NCBI GenBank assembly: GCA_026929865.2
Contig: CM049400.1
Location: forward strand, 26,986,001-27,050,000
Direction of reading: 5' to 3'
Length of the DNA: 64,000 nucleotides
From: Hyperoplus lanceolatus
Taxonomy: Eukaryota > Chordata > Actinopteri > Uranoscopiformes > Ammodytidae
The notes under the pieces were generated by a model, which saw only the letters and a program-made list of their open reading frames with translations, did not search any database and was not told the origin of the DNA. Below are positions 46,207 through 59,754 of the stretch, piece after piece. The position numbers and the translations under genes are program-made. How positions within the stretch are numbered: the first letter of the stretch is position 1; each line of letters opens with the position of its first letter.

Positions 46207-49200
46207 ATGCCGGCCGTACATCACAAACTGCTCCTGGAGGAGGCCTTGCAGGATAGTCCTCAGGTAGGCCTCTTCTGTGGCTTTTATCACGTTTAAGGAC
46301 ACAACTGTCACATTAAAATACGCTACGAGCGCTTGCAGTTAGCTAACTAGCCCCCGGACAATATCGCCTTCCCGTTGTAGGCTGTTTCCACTGGTCGATG
46401 ACAGCTCTCAATTGACACATTGTTACAGCAATATGAACCTCTTTTCACGAGTGGCTGTGCCTTCCCGCTGTTAGCAATGTAGCCTAGTTTTCACAGCTAG
46501 GCAAAATTCTTGGTGTTTGTGTGTTTACAAAGCTACCTTTCATCATACGGTTCCCATGTAGCCTACTCTCTGACTCTGTGGAAGATGTCACGGCCATAGC
46601 ACAAACCGAAGCAATGTCCTGCAATATTTTTGTTTTCAATTTTCACTGTCGTGTCGTATGAGAATTTTGGGGCTAGACCCTGTTCTAGAGCCGAACTGGG
46701 CCTGGTCCACATGATGTGGGAGGGGTTTCCATTATCGGACTCCAGTGGAATTATTCCTGTTGCAACTGAGTAGCAGCAGTGGTGGCTCTTAGTAGTGAAA
46801 ACCATATGTCGTTTGATGATTGTATAGGTCGGATATGCAGTGGGACAAAAACCAAATATATAGGCCTAACCTTAGCCTCGTGCAAGGATATCAGTGAGTG
46901 ATGATGGAGTGAAAGGCACAGGACAGTCTTTTATTGTGCAGATCTGCTCTCTGTTGCATCACTCTCTAAACCTCTTTGCTTAAGTGCAACATATGCTGGA
47001 GGGTCATTCCCCCCTTGGAAATGCAATTTCTTCCAACAACAAACAGGCCTGATGGTGCATTTTATTTTCACTGGAAAATGCAATGTGAACACCGCCAAGG
47101 TTGACATTTCTTTTTCATGTGAAATGCTTACTCTCACTCAACTTGAGTGAACTGTAAAGAGACTTTAGCCGATGGGTGTGTTCCTCTTTGCTCTCTCTGC
47201 CTGCCCTGCCTTGTTGCACCTGTTTATGGAAAGAAAGAAAACAATACACCCATACAGGATATTCTTCGTTTGCATATCAAGCCTCCAGTTAAATTGTGAG
47301 GCCATTACTTTCACTTCAAAGCAGCTTTTTTTTATGTCCACTTCCCACTTCCAGCAATGTTCTTCACACATCTTTAGTTACAGATCCCCCATCCAAACCG
47401 GATTCAAATGGTGTTTGTTTTTAACATAGGCACTATACGGGTGTATGTGTTTGATATACTGGTGTTCTTATATAAAACTGGATAAGTAACATTTGTCATG
47501 ACAGCTCTTGATATTCCCAGCTCCACCTAATTTGTTCTGATGTAATAAACACACCCATTAGAACCATTAACACCCATTCAAAGATGAATACACTTCCAGC
47601 GGCAGCTCAACCAGAAACACAGTTGAAGGAAAATTGCAAATAAATGTTTACTAAAATGCTGTTTTAGAAAATATGAACTTGTTTTTCTAGCTCAGACTGC
47701 TGAAGCCATATTAACTTCCTATCAACTTTAAAGTGTTTTTGTAAGCAAGATGTGGTCCCACCCCGCACCCCACCCCCCACCCCCCCACCCCCTATAAATT
47801 ACAATGCAATCGAAATAAGAAGGGCAGACTGGAGGAATGATTGCAGCAGAGAAAATACTTCTGGGGTCCCTATTGACTACTGTTTTAAGGTGGACTTGAA
47901 CACATTTAAACCTACCATTAAGAAGGATTATGTTGCTCAGTTAGCAGAATAATAGTTTCAGCTCTGTTTACTGTTATCCAGCAGTTTGTTACTCCTGCCC
48001 GTCTCCTGTATTTATCAAAAGAGTGTTGAATGTGAATGTGTTGGCCCACAGACTCGCTCCTTGCTCAGTGTGTTTGAAGAGGATTCGGGGATGCTAACAG
48101 ACTACGCCAGTCAGCTGCTACAATCCATGCAGCGCGTGTTTGGAGCCCAGGTATTTGACTAATCACAAACAGATTCTGTTTCCCTGGCGTTGTGTAAGTT
48201 TACGCTGTTGATTTTTTTGTTTTTATATACAAGCCATATTTTATTTGACAATGCTCTTGGGTTGAACAGTTGCATTATTGAACTCCATTAGATCATTGTT
48301 TTGGGTTGCAGTGCTCACACATGCAAACTGATAGGTGAAACATTATGTAAGCTACTGAAGGAAACAGATGAGAAACCTTTTTGAACAGTGCTGCATTTTC
48401 GCCTTAAAAAAAACCTGCTATTTGTGTGACCCATCGCCATGTGGTTTTTCATTTGAACTCTGATTCACCTGTTGTTGTTGCTCCCTCTTACTGCTTGTTG
48501 AGTTTTTCTCTTTTCTCTGTCTATTTGCCCCCTACAGAGTGAGATGGGGTTGGCCACAGAGCAGCTCTCACAACAACTTCTGGATTATGAGAAGAAAGTA
48601 AGTATGTTAGTACCACCATGTTCAAAGGTCACAATTACATTTCCCCCTCACTTTTGATGTTTCAAGGTTCATTTTCTTACTTAAGTATTATTACTACTAC
48701 TCATCATCTTTAAACATTTTTACTGACTGTCCAGCTACCATAATTCAGATCAAAGAGCAGAATCGATGACACAGCAATGGTTTATAGGTCTGCAAGAGTC
48801 AGCTTCAGTTATTATCATTTTCTCAACGCAATGATCTTTTCCAACAATTGTTATGAGTCAATTGTATTCGAATCCCGCCCGGGGTCAGTTCTCTGCATGT
48901 CTTCCCCTCTTTGCCCCATTTCAACTCTGTCTCTACAAGTCTGTCTAATAAAGGCTTTAGAAGTTTACATTGCATATCTATTTTCTTCTTAAGCTACCCT
49001 TAATATAGTCCGCACAGTTTAAATAAATATAATTATAACCAATTGTATCTTCATTTGACAGAGACCAATTTGTTCTTTGTTCATCCCAGACCGGAAATGG
49101 TATTGTTGCAGTAGCTAATGATAAATGATAATCAAAAATTCAAAATTGTGCATTTTCCATTTCTTCTTTAAATAGTTAACTCTAACCTAAATGTCATGTG

Positions 49201-49652
49201 TTGCATGTGTCTGCAACTCATTATCTTGGTGTGACTTTGTGAAATCCTATGAAAAAGCCTTGAAGTTAGAAGTGCATCTGTTGGTATTAAATGTTGCTAA
49301 CAAGATCTACAAATATGCATTGACCTGTGATGGATGCACTGTTTAGCTGCTTAAATCTCAGCATCTCAGCATGAGGTTCATAAGCACCTTTGGCCTTGTT
49401 CCATCCATGAGAGTGATGTGCCAGGAATCCAAGCACAAGAGGATATTTATGGTCTCCTTAGCCCCTGGTGGAGGCTAGGTCTATGCTACATACATTATGC
49501 AGTTTGGTTAATTTAAAATCACTTCCTCCATTCCTCTGTCTAGAATTTTGCCCTTGGAAAAGGAGATGAAGAGGTAGTCACCACTCTGCAGAGCTTCGCC
49601 AAAACTGTAGGGGAGGTGAGGCCTGTGTTTACATTTTTCTTTTGTTGTGTAT

Positions 49653-49684
<32 letters not shown>

Positions 49685-49983
49685 CGCGTGTGCGTCTTTG
49701 TGTCTGTATATTTACGATTATAGCAGAAGAGGGTAAAGATAAACTATACTGCCTGGTCAATGGTTAGTTCTTTATCATGCTGCAGAGGATATTCGGATAT
49801 TGCACCTGCGCTCCCTTAACACGCTTGTGAAAATGAGCTCATAGCAAACACCTGAGCATTATCTTCCCCTATAAGACCCGAACAGATTGTGTGTTGGCTC
49901 CAGGAATGGAACCGATGGGTAAGGTGTTTACGGTGCCTATCACATCTAATGGAAGCGGCAGTGGGCGACTGGAAGGATGGACT

Positions 49984-50021
<38 letters not shown>

Positions 50022-50757
50022 ACACTCAGGTATATACGTGTAGACAACAGATGGGCCCTTCACTGTCAGCCATGGGGGGGGGGGGGGTTCACAAGCCTGC
50101 GCTGTCAGCACTCAACAGGATTCGGGACACACATATACGCACAGGTTGATCGTTTGTTTGACATTCCCTGATTTTTTTTTACAGGGGAGAACTCATTTCA
50201 CAGTGAGAATTAAGCCTACAACAACTGCACCTAATCCTGTGAACTTCAGCACTTGCTAAATCATCCAGATTAAACTGTAAACTTGTTGGATATTGGACCG
50301 TAGCGCGTTGATAAAGCGTAGAGAATTATGGCAGGATTTGCTTGTGCGCACGATACATGTTCCTGGTTTTTCCAATATCAGACTAAGTAGCAGGAGTTTA
50401 TTACTCCCTTTACAGATTGTATTGTTGGTTTATAATGTAGCAGAGGCATTGTCTGCAGCAGTTACGAGCCCGTTTCTCGGAAAATGTTCTTTCCAGATTG
50501 CTGCGGGAATAACTGGCAGCAAATGTCACTGTGCTTATTAAAATAAATTGAAATCCCTCAAGATGTTTTTTGCGAGGGTACGTTTTTTTTGTTTGTCTCC
50601 ATGTGCAGAGCTTGATATGTTTTTGGCTAATCTTTTCCTGTGTCGTCAAGCTGAACTCGCTGCACTCCGAGCTGGCCAACCAGATGGCTGACAGCATGGT
50701 CTTCCCCTTGATCCAGTTTCGAGAGAAAGACCTCACAGGTACAAATAAACTCACACA

Positions 50758-50817
<60 letters not shown>

Positions 50818-53800
50818 ACTAACTCATAATTATTTGAATATTTTACTATCAAGTTGACAGTAGAGAGATGATGAGGGAATTAGATGTAACCATTAGGTTC
50901 AATCAATTTTGAAACTGTTTTTCAGATTCAGATTTTAAGACCAACACTATCAATTATCTATAATAAGTATTAATGATTTTTTTTTAAACAATGTGAAATC
51001 AAAATGAGATATTCTAACAAAATTGACAATGTATTGGATGTTTGCAGAGATAAGCACGCTGAAGGAAATATTCGGCATAGCCACAGATGGTAAGTTCAAA
51101 TCCCAACCTATTTCAAAAAACAATCACTACTAATAACTTGAATGTTTTAGTCGATTCGTGGAAAAGTGTTATAACATTACTATAATGAATCATTTGTCTG
51201 CAAGTCCTGTGGGTGGGGGGTTCGTGGGTTTGTCCCATGCCTTTGTTGTTGTTTGTGTTACAAAAAAAAATGTCATCCAAAAAAAAAGTACATACAGTCA
51301 CGGTCTGATCCTTGTGTCCTCCTCTCCCTCCTCTTCTGCAGAGCACGAGGCAGCCATGGTCAAATACAGCCGACTGCCCAAGAAGAAGGAGAATGAGAAG
51401 GTAGAGTGGCTGTCTGCGAAGTGCTCTCTCTCTCTCTCTCAGTTTGACTGATGGAGCTTTTCCCCTAGTGATCATCACAAACATTATAAGGCCTTGCGGT
51501 GCAGTAATGCTCTGGTAATGCGGTGGGAATGTTTTCTAATAGTTCACAATACAAATAGCAGTTACATGGAGTTAAATAGTCCTATTCTGCCCTGCTGCAC
51601 TGTTGTTGTAAGACATGCACTATGATGGCTACAGAGATAAGATCACTGTATTTGCTTGTGTCTCCATGTCTTCTTGGAAGTACGAGGTAATTTGAACATG
51701 TTGCTTTTTTGTATGTGTTTGAAGGTACAGTAGGTCAAGTGTTTGCATATGTGTGAGTGTTTGTGCAGAGCTTGGTAGTGAGTTTATGCTTGCCACATGT
51801 ATTTTTTACACACTTGCATGTTTAACTCTGTACTGTCTGGACAGGTGAAGTCAGACTTGGTGAAGGAGGTGGCCTACACGAGGAGGAAGCAGCACCAGGC
51901 CTCACTGCAGTATTACTGCGCCCTCAACGCCCTGCAGTATCGCAAGAGAGTAGCCATGCTGGAACCTATGCTGGGTTACACACAGGCACAGGTAATGAAG
52001 CAGCTGTTTGCCTTCTAACCCGGCCAGACCGCTTTGTTATAGCTGTGTTGAAATTCAATATTTAAACGTGAGAGGCGATTTCCTCATTGAAAATGTTTTT
52101 ATTTTCATTTGGGACACATTTTATCTTTTTTTACCAAAGGCCTCAATCTGTAAGCATGTAAATTGAGATGCAAAAAGTAGTCCATTAATCGACAACAAAA
52201 AATGTATCAGCAATTATTCTGATAAATGACCAATTATTTGTCATTTTCAGGTGATCAACCAAAATATTATTTAGTTTTGGACTGTTTGGTAAATAAAGTG
52301 AGCAATGTGAATACACCACCTTGGGCAATGAAAAATTAGTATTTTTTCAATTCACTATTTTTCTGACATTTTACCGACAAAACAAACATCTCAGAAATGA
52401 AAGGGCAAGATTAGTTGATAATGAAAACAGTTTAACACAGATTAATTGCGCTTCATTATCTCCAATCTCTCAGATCAGCTTCTTCAAGAAAGGCGTGGAT
52501 ATGGTGTCAAAGAGGATGGACAATTTTCTCCTTTCTGTGTCCAAAATGACGCAAAGGTAAAAATACTATCTCATTAATATTCGCATTATACATGTGATGA
52601 ACCATAGTATACTTTGTTGTAACTGTATAACACACAGTGGCCTGTTAAGTCTGTTCTTACTGAAAATGTTTTACTGTGATGTTAACACAAATATTAAGTA
52701 TTCTTTTTTTTTAGGCAATGCAGCTGTGATGTAATACAATAATACTTAACTAAGTTCTGAATGTCAGTTTTGATGGATTCGGCCTATATTCAAACTTTTT
52801 TCCTGTGTTTAGTATCCAGGCCCAGCTGGATGTGGAGGCGGAGGCCATGCGCGCGACCCAGAGGGAGCTCCTGTCTGTGGACGACACGGTCTACATGCCA
52901 GACAAGGACATTGAGCCGGTCAATCGCACACTTATCCAGAAGGCTGGCTACCTCAACATTAGGAAGTAAGATTAATTACACTCATTATGCTCCTATTTTA
53001 AACCCAGGGACACTTCCTTATTCACGTCGCGTTTCTTTATTTAGTCCATATGTTTAAGGGTGTCTGGGAAGAAGAACAAAAAAAATAAGTGAAAAATAAA
53101 CTTTTAATCAAGTCAGCCTGTCCATACTGGTAAAGAAAAGTCCAGTGTTAGCCTGAGCTCTGTAAACGGACACGTTGCTGGGGGCCCCCTTTGTTTACAT
53201 ACACTTTTTTCTTTGCATACCAGTTTACAGAGCCTAGGCTGTGTATTTAAACTAAATTTATTTTCAGCTTGCACACACAGTATGGACAGGTAGTGGATCA
53301 TGTGGAGATATTCAATGATTTTGACAAAGATTTTGGCAACTCCTAGCTTTCTCTAGATTCACTGACTCCACCTTTCTAAGGATGGTGCAATCAGTATACA
53401 TCACCTGCATTAGATCTTGAATGTTTAGCCAAACACATCAGAACTTTCTTTTGGCTGCTTTTGTTAAAGTAGACAGTGGGCCAGGTGACATGCTGACACT
53501 GTGCTGTCAGCTTATTGCACAGTGGATGCATGAGAAGGGGGAACTTCCTTAATGGCTTCAGGGGGCTAGAATTGTGGCGTAGACGGCAATGTGATTTAGC
53601 GAAATGTCAGAGCTGTCAAACTCGGTATCTCCCTCATATACATTCAAAGTATTTGTCAAACGTCTGTGACACCAGAGAAAAAAGTTTCCACAGAGTGCCA
53701 TTCAATTTAATGACGCTCACTGCCATCGGCCTCAAAACATCTGTCAAATAGAGCCGAGTCCAGAGAGCATTTGTTATTTGGAACGCTTTCTCAATACTAA

Positions 53801-56800
53801 GGGTCTGAGTCACTCGCCTTGTAACGAACTGGTACGCTTCCATTTTACCCAAAGGACATTCATATAGCAAGGTACAAGAGGAAGGCTTAATGGCGAGCAA
53901 TTCAAATGAGTCATACACGTGTTGCCTTGTCTTCACATTGAGTCAGAGTTAAATTGCACTGTAGTCAATTATTTAATACCACTTGACTTCAAAAGCTGTA
54001 ATTATGTTGCTCAAAATCTGCAGGTGAGAAGGAAAACATTTTTTATCTTGAATATATTATCATGAAACTTTTCCAGTTGACCAGCATTTTTATTTGTATT
54101 ACAATTCTAATAAAGGTTTGTACAAATATGCAAATCTAAATAATTATATGTAAATTTGCATCTCTTTAAAAACCAAAATTTCATGAATCCAAAAATAATA
54201 TGCATTTTCCGCATGTTTTTTAAGAACAGATGTATCATAAATCTGACAATTAACATCATATGAACAAATCCTTCTGAAATATCCTTCAGAGTAGTGCTAA
54301 GAATGATCATGGAAACTAAGTTTTGTTTTATATACAGTTAGTGTTAAACGAGTTGCGATTATGTATAGGACAAGTAGATTTAGTAAAACACCTACATTTA
54401 CATTTTGGACCTTTTTATTGACTAGAATAAAGAAGACGACATGTTATGGATGCAAAATAACCAAATATCTCAATATGACAAATGCTTGAAAAAATTATGT
54501 TATTGCCTTTCATGCGTCACCTTTAAAGCTGACCTTTCTCCACACTCTCTCTCTCTCTGTGCTCCAGTAAAACAGGCCTAGTGACCACTGCCTGGGACCG
54601 CCTGTACTTTTTCACCCAGGGAGGGAACCTCATGTGCCAGCCTCGCGGGGCGGTGGCGGGGGGCATGGTGCTGGACCTGGACAACAGCTCTGTCATGGCT
54701 GTGGAGTGTGAGGACAGACGCTACTGCTTTCAGATAACCTCCCCCTCGGGCAAAACGTATGTACACTGACTTTACCACATATCCAGACATGGGAACCACA
54801 TGACAAACATGTATGAAATATTGGCAATGTTTTAATTTATATTTTTCTCCTCCATGCCTACAGGTCAATGATACTCCAAGCTGAGAGCAAAAGGGAGTAT
54901 GAAGAGGTAGGTGTGATAGAGACAGCTGTGTTTGATCTTCCCCCGTGTTTTGCATCATGATCCCATTGATACCTACTGTTACAAGTGTTGGTCATAGAAC
55001 GATGTCGGAGGAGCTGTCGAGGTTCATTTCAGTAGTTTTCATGTTTGGTTCTGTGTACATCCACACTCTCCCACCTCGCTGTAGCCTGTCACAGCTGCTA
55101 TCAGTCAAGGGATTTCAGGCAGCTCATGTCAGAGCTACAGGAAGCCCTAATGTAGATCTCTGTGCTTCTTTTTCTCAGTGGATTTGCACTGTGAACAACA
55201 TCTCCAGACAGATCTACTTGACTGACAACCCAGAGGTAACACACACACATACACTACTGCACAGTGAAATAGTCGCCACACACACATTAAGAAAAGGTCA
55301 CACTAGCCAAACGTTCTAGACTTTAGTATGTTAATGAGCTTTGGCACGGGGCTGCGGCACTAGTGTGAGTGGCCCCTTAGATCCAACATCCTGCCATAGA
55401 ATGCAGAGACAAGTCTCTTTTGAGATGGGTTGATAGAAAGAACAAAATCAACAAGGGTTGTGTCTGCTGGTATAGAAGAGCTGGTCAATTTGGATAGCAC
55501 AAAATGTCTTGTTTGCAGATATCTGAAAAAATCTTACCTGAACAATTTGAACCAGGGAAGCCTTTTGTTTGAAAGGATTGCTGGAGAATAAAATGCTGCT
55601 CATGGTACCCGGGTATCCACATTGTTCTGGTTCCATAAATGACTCTGACCTGCTGTCCCTATGTCTTGTTTCTAGGCTGTGGCCATCAGACTGAACCAAA
55701 CCGCCATCCAGGCAGTAACCCCCATCACCAGCTTTGAGAAGAGACCAGAAGGTTCCCCCAACCCAGACAGGTCAGGCTTAATATGAATATGAGTTATATA
55801 AACAAACCCTGACAAAAAAACACTACATAGGTAATGGACCTTTTATATCGGCATGTGAGTATTTTGAAGATTGACTTTAAAAAAATATGAACTTGTCCTT
55901 TTCATTCAAGATTCATTGATGATTTGTGGTTTACATGGTTTATTCCTTCCACCTCATCTTCATTCTACTGTATCTCATTGGTGCAGAGCAAAGCCAGGAG
56001 GTGTATATCCTTCCAGGGGCGACTCCCAGAAGTCAGACGCTGGTCCTGAACCAGCCGACCTGATCGCCCCCGGCACACCCATCCAGTTTGACATCATGCT
56101 GCCGGCCTCCGAGTTCCAGGACCAGAACAGAGCCGGCGGGAGGTGAGGAGAAAAAGCGTAGGGGGGGGGGCGGAAGGTTGTTGTTTGTTGGTGCATGTTT
56201 GTGAGTCACAGGGTTAGTAACATTCTACTGGTGGGTCATGACGCTAGTTCCCTGAAAGTTGGCCTCCATGAGGTTATTAAATTATTTTTCCAGGAAGCTT
56301 CATAATTGCTCAATGCAGGGGTTTAATTGATTTCTTTGTCTCTGGTTTGCCAATTCTCTCTCTCTGTCTCTCTCTCTCTCTCTGACAGACGAACAAATCC
56401 GTTTGGAGAAACAGATGATGACTGCTCAACAGAGAGTGACGGTAAACATTCCACAAATGTTCCACTCTCTCTCTCTTTGTGTGCTTGTTTGTGTACCTTG
56501 AGATAACCCTTCTGCATTAGCATTCCAAAATGCCTTCTGTTTGTCGTCCTTGAGTGTACTAACATTACATTGTGAGCGGTTGACGTTTTGAAATTTTTCC
56601 CCCCCTGCAGACTCCCTCCTGCAGCAGGTATTCGCGGTGCGTTTCCTGGGATCAATGGCTGTGCGCTGTGGAGACAACCAGGAAGTGATCTATGAGGCCA
56701 TGAGGCAGGTGCTGGCTGCCAGAGCCATCCACAACATCTTCAGGACCACAGAGTCCCACCTCATGGTCACCAGCAGTAGCCTCAGGTAAGTTTCATCACA

Positions 56801-58141
56801 TTAAAATACTGTCTTCTGTTTGGTAAATCACGGCAGTCTATGGTCTGTTAGTGCCCGCCGTTAAGCATAATTCACCGTTGCTCTGGACCTACGGACATCG
56901 ATCTGATCGATCACTGCCTGCCATATCAATCCGCTGATAGACACCTCTAAACAGTTAGGCCTATACTCCATCAAAAAACAATGGAATACTTTTTCAACAT
57001 TACCTTGAATGTACCTGAAAAAGCATAATTGTCCATAAAAAAACAACTATTTTGTGATAAACACGTGTTATCCAACAAAAACGTTATTTTGTTTAACTCC
57101 CGATTGATTTTTTTCTTTCACCTTTTGTAGCATTGTTCGTCAGAAAAAGAGACAAGACAACAAATACAAAGGTTAACAACTTTTTCACATTTTTATATTC
57201 TTGTCTTTATTTTGTCTTGGCAATAGGTTGATCGATCCTCAGACTCAAGTTACGAGAACAAGTGTAAGTATGACAAAAGATCCTGTCAATATTTTTAATC
57301 TCTCTTTTGTAGCCATGTAGTATTTCAACTCTCTTCTCCTCTTTTTATCAGTTCCAGCTTGGAGAGGTGTGTCAGTTTGCAGCGCACCAGGAGAACGGGA
57401 GGCTGATGGGATTCGTGGTGGAGGGCAGAGACTGGAGCGACGGAGATGAGGAGGGAGAGCCTTCGTTTAGCGCCTTCGTCTTCGAGAGCAACACAGAGGG
57501 AGAAAAGGTTGATCCAGCAAACATTGATGTTTTATTTTTTTTTAAAGAGGGGAAACATTTCAACTGATGCATAAATGTATACTGACTGACGTATATCTTT
57601 TTGTCTTTATTGACAGATATGTTACACCATAAGCTTGGCGAAGGACATTACAGAAGCCAAGAAGGTATTTCCTTCATTATGGAAACATTATAGAAAAAAG
57701 TTCCCCCATTTCAAGATCTGTTTTTTTGATAAAGTAATTGATTTTAAATGCATAAACAAGATGTATTTTTTAGTGGCAAAAAAAAGTGATAGTCACCCTC
57801 TCATTGTTATGTTTCTCCATAATATGAACAATTTCAAACTTTTACTATATTTTACCTGACCTCAATACATATAATCGATTTACTGTTAATTAGTTTTACC
57901 TTGAAGTAAAATAAAATATCTTTACAAATTCAGAGATATTAATCAAGATCAATATAAGAAAGAAAAAAATACAATTCTTATCCGTTACTCTTTTTAAATT
58001 ATTTTAAAGGACCCAGAGGCCCTGGCCCAGTTGATGAAGAACATGCCTTTAACCAATGACGGCAAATTCTTGCTACTGGAGCCTGAGACGGGCGACACAA
58101 CCAACGGAGAAGGAGAAGAAGATCTGGAGTCTGAGGCCTAG
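46207..58141 (+). CDS. appl2: appl2, complete 21-exon gene (adaptor with BAR, PH and PTB domains)
   Basis: APPL2 is a peripheral adaptor on Rab5-positive early endosomes that links membrane curvature and phosphoinositide binding to signalling receptors. Coding exons: 46207-46263, 48052-48150, 48538-48597, 49544-49615, 50651-50738, 51048-51089, 51342-51400, 51845-51991, 52474-52556, 52813-52965, 54568-54756, 54864-54906, 55179-55235, 55676-55770, 55987-56142, 56389-56441, 56611-56785, 57227-57263, 57352-57507, 57617-57664, 58010-58141. All borders are GT/AG, the frame stays open throughout, and the sum is 2001 nt (666 residues plus TAG), close to the 664 residues I recall for human APPL2. The start MPAV, the segment LLLEEALQDSPQTRSLLSVF and the end ESEA match APPL2 better than APPL1. 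BAR is about residues 1-270, PH 276-375, PTB 487-625. An Asn-Pro-Phe tripeptide lies at 470-472. No frameshift or missing domain was seen. Confidence 0.97.
48863..48962 (+). mobile_element. SINE fragment in appl2 intron 3
   Basis: Has a B-box-like ATTCGAATCCCG, then 'cagttctctgcatgtcttcccctctttgccccatttcaactctgtctctaca', matching the tail of the SINE at 33486-33665. The A-box half is missing, so it is 5'-truncated. Confidence 0.65.
49661..49684. repeat. (TG)n microsatellite in appl2 intron 4
   Basis: TG run of about 24 bp 45 nt after the exon 4 donor. Confidence 0.85.
49986..50020. repeat. (TG)n microsatellite in appl2 intron 4
   Basis: TG run of about 35 bp. Confidence 0.9.
50761..50813. 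repeat. (CA)n microsatellite in appl2 intron 5
   Basis: CA run of about 53 bp starting 22 nt after the exon 5 donor at 50739. Confidence 0.95.
52906..55235 (+). other. appl2: appl2 PH-domain exons (end of exon 10 to exon 13)
   Basis: Residues about 276-375 form the PH domain, starting at LIQKAGYLNI and ending in the helix containing WICTVNNISRQIYL. The core strands are recognisable in YFFTQGGNLMCQPRGAVAGG and in VECEDRRYCFQITSPSGKT. The conserved Trp near the C-terminal helix (residue 365) is present, so the fold looks intact. Exon 11 is the largest (189 nt) and exon 12 only 43 nt. Confidence 0.92.
53111..53376. mobile_element. Foldback MITE, copy B (left end truncated), appl2 intron 10
   Basis: Shares 'cctgtccatact', 'cagtttacagagcctaggctgtgtat', 'cacacacagtatggacaggtag' and 'agattcactgactccaccttt' with copies A and C. 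The left inverted end seen in copy A is missing. Confidence 0.7.
56389..57664 (+). other. appl2: appl2 PTB-domain exons (exons 16-20)
   Basis: Exons 16-20 encode the phosphotyrosine-binding (PID/PTB) domain used by APPL proteins to bind receptors and signalling partners. Signature stretches are VRFLGSMAV, YEAMRQVLAARAIHNIFR, ESHLMVT, LRLIDPQTQVTR, FAAHQENGRLMGFVV and FVFESNTEGEKICYTISLA. The family RRTNPFGE motif, containing NPF, precedes it. The acidic insert GRDWSDGDEEGEPSFSA lies in a loop that I expect to vary among species. Exon 18 is only 37 nt. Confidence 0.92.
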
Positions 58142-59312
58142 TTAGGACCAACAAAAAACACAACCAAGACCAGGGCCACCGTCCGACTTTTGCCCAGGAG
58201 CGAAGGCTTTCCCTGGATCAAAATGTCATCATGAGCCCCTTACCCAAACTCTGGTACTGTAACACTTTATACTAGAGAGTGTAGTTCTCTTCCACTTACC
58301 CTGTAACTGTTAACTGCATCTCCAGCAGTTTCTTGCTGTAGTGAAAGCAGAAGATGTTGGTAGGGGGGTTACCTGGACCAAAAAAAATAATAATCTCCAT
58401 GTGCGCTCCATTAGATCTGCTTTTGCACGGGCAGACTGTAGCATGGCTCTTTGGATCTGGTGTTATTTCAACACAGCTTTGGGCGGTACTTACTTCAAAA
58501 GGACACTATATAAGCTATCGATCTTGTTTCATTGTTGTCTACAATATTCCCAGCCATCTAACAGAAGGTGGTGAAACATTTGCTTGGGTTTATGTTCATC
58601 TTTAGGTTTACATAGCTTGGAAACGTTATTCCTTTTATGTTGTTTTAGAACCATTCACTTGTATTTTAGGCTTTCAACTACTCTGCCCTCCATTTATTTT
58701 TTTTGTTTATACATAACGGTTATTGCACTTAAAAGCTATATCTATTTGATGGCTACAGAATGCACTAATTGGGAAATGTAAGGGATCTTTTAATACAATG
58801 AAGGACTTCAAATCAGTTCAAATCTTTGCCACTTCCTTTGATCTGCTGACTAGTGACATGCAGTTGCATTGCTTGTTATCACTGTTACTTAATATGAAGG
58901 TTGGACATAATTGGCATTATTACTTCGACCAAAACTTGTTTTGTTCTTTCTGCACTCCTACCACTATGAGGTTCCCTTAATATGGCACCCTGACTACCTG
59001 ACGCTGAATTGAATTTGGCATATTTTACATTATTCTCCAGCCCAAATATTCGTAAGTAAAATCTATAAGTACGCTGCTCTCGGTTTCTTGGAAGATTCTG
59101 TAAATATTAACTGTCTGTATGGTGTTTCAGAGTTGGCTGCATTAAAAACCTTCAATATGGTAGGGCTGAAGTGGTGCATGATTTGATGATGTCTTAAGAT
59201 TAAACCCTCAACATTGCACATTAGACTATAAAAAGTTCACTGAAATGTTAGAGTAAGGCATGTAGGCACACAACAGTGGGGTATTACTTTCATGACATTA
59301 AAATAAATGAGC
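58142..59312 (+). other. appl2: appl2 3' UTR with candidate polyadenylation signals
   Basis: After the TAG the sequence is AT-rich and without coding potential. Two usable poly(A) hexamers occur on the plus strand: ATTAAA at 59141-59146 and AATAAA at 59302-59307. The second lies just 6 bases before a foldback element, which may therefore form the boundary of the transcript. A third AATAAA at about 61865 is possible but would put the foldback element into the mRNA. Confidence 0.5.
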
Positions 59313-59754
59313 TTTTGGACATAGGGCCTGATTCCCAAGTTAGCCTAAGTGTTCTTTATCATTGGAGACAGTTTAACACATTTCATTCAGTCCTTCAAGT
59401 TGCAGAGTTTGCTCGTGCTAGGCTAGCGCACAGGATTGGGGTCTAATTAGCCGTCTACTAAAACAGTCTTACCAACTCCACAGTACACCCGAGGCCAATC
59501 AATTATAACGCCAGACTATAGATGTAAATGCCTTTGTTGATAGAATAATGTTAGAAATAAAACCAACCTTGCATATTGCATTTTGAAGGGCTTGTTGTGT
59601 CTCAGCAGCAGCGTTATATTCCTGGTAGTAGGCTTCGATTGCGGCGGACTGATATTACCGAGGTTACAGGCTCTATAGTTTGTTTATCTGCCGCTGTCAT
59701 TGCTACAGACGCAGAGTACAGTGCACGAAGGAATTTTATTAGCCTATTCAATTA

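Larger units (their letters stand above)
46207..52905 (+). other. appl2: appl2 BAR-domain exons (exons 1-10)
   Basis: Exons 1-9 and most of exon 10 encode the N-terminal BAR region, a helical dimerising module that senses curved membrane and, in the APPL family, works together with the PH domain in Rab5 binding. Visible landmarks are FEEDSGMLTDY, LANQMADSMVFPLIQFREKD, KYSRLPKKKENEK and YYCALNALQYRK, in the same order as in mammalian APPL proteins. Exon phases are 0 through exon 4, then 1, 1, 0, 0, 2, 2. The assignment rests on remembered family sequence; residue limits are approximate. Confidence 0.9.

Noticed and set aside
51797-52018. 73-codon frame starting MYFLHTCM
   Set aside because: It is appl2 exon 8 with intron read-through on both sides, not a separate gene.
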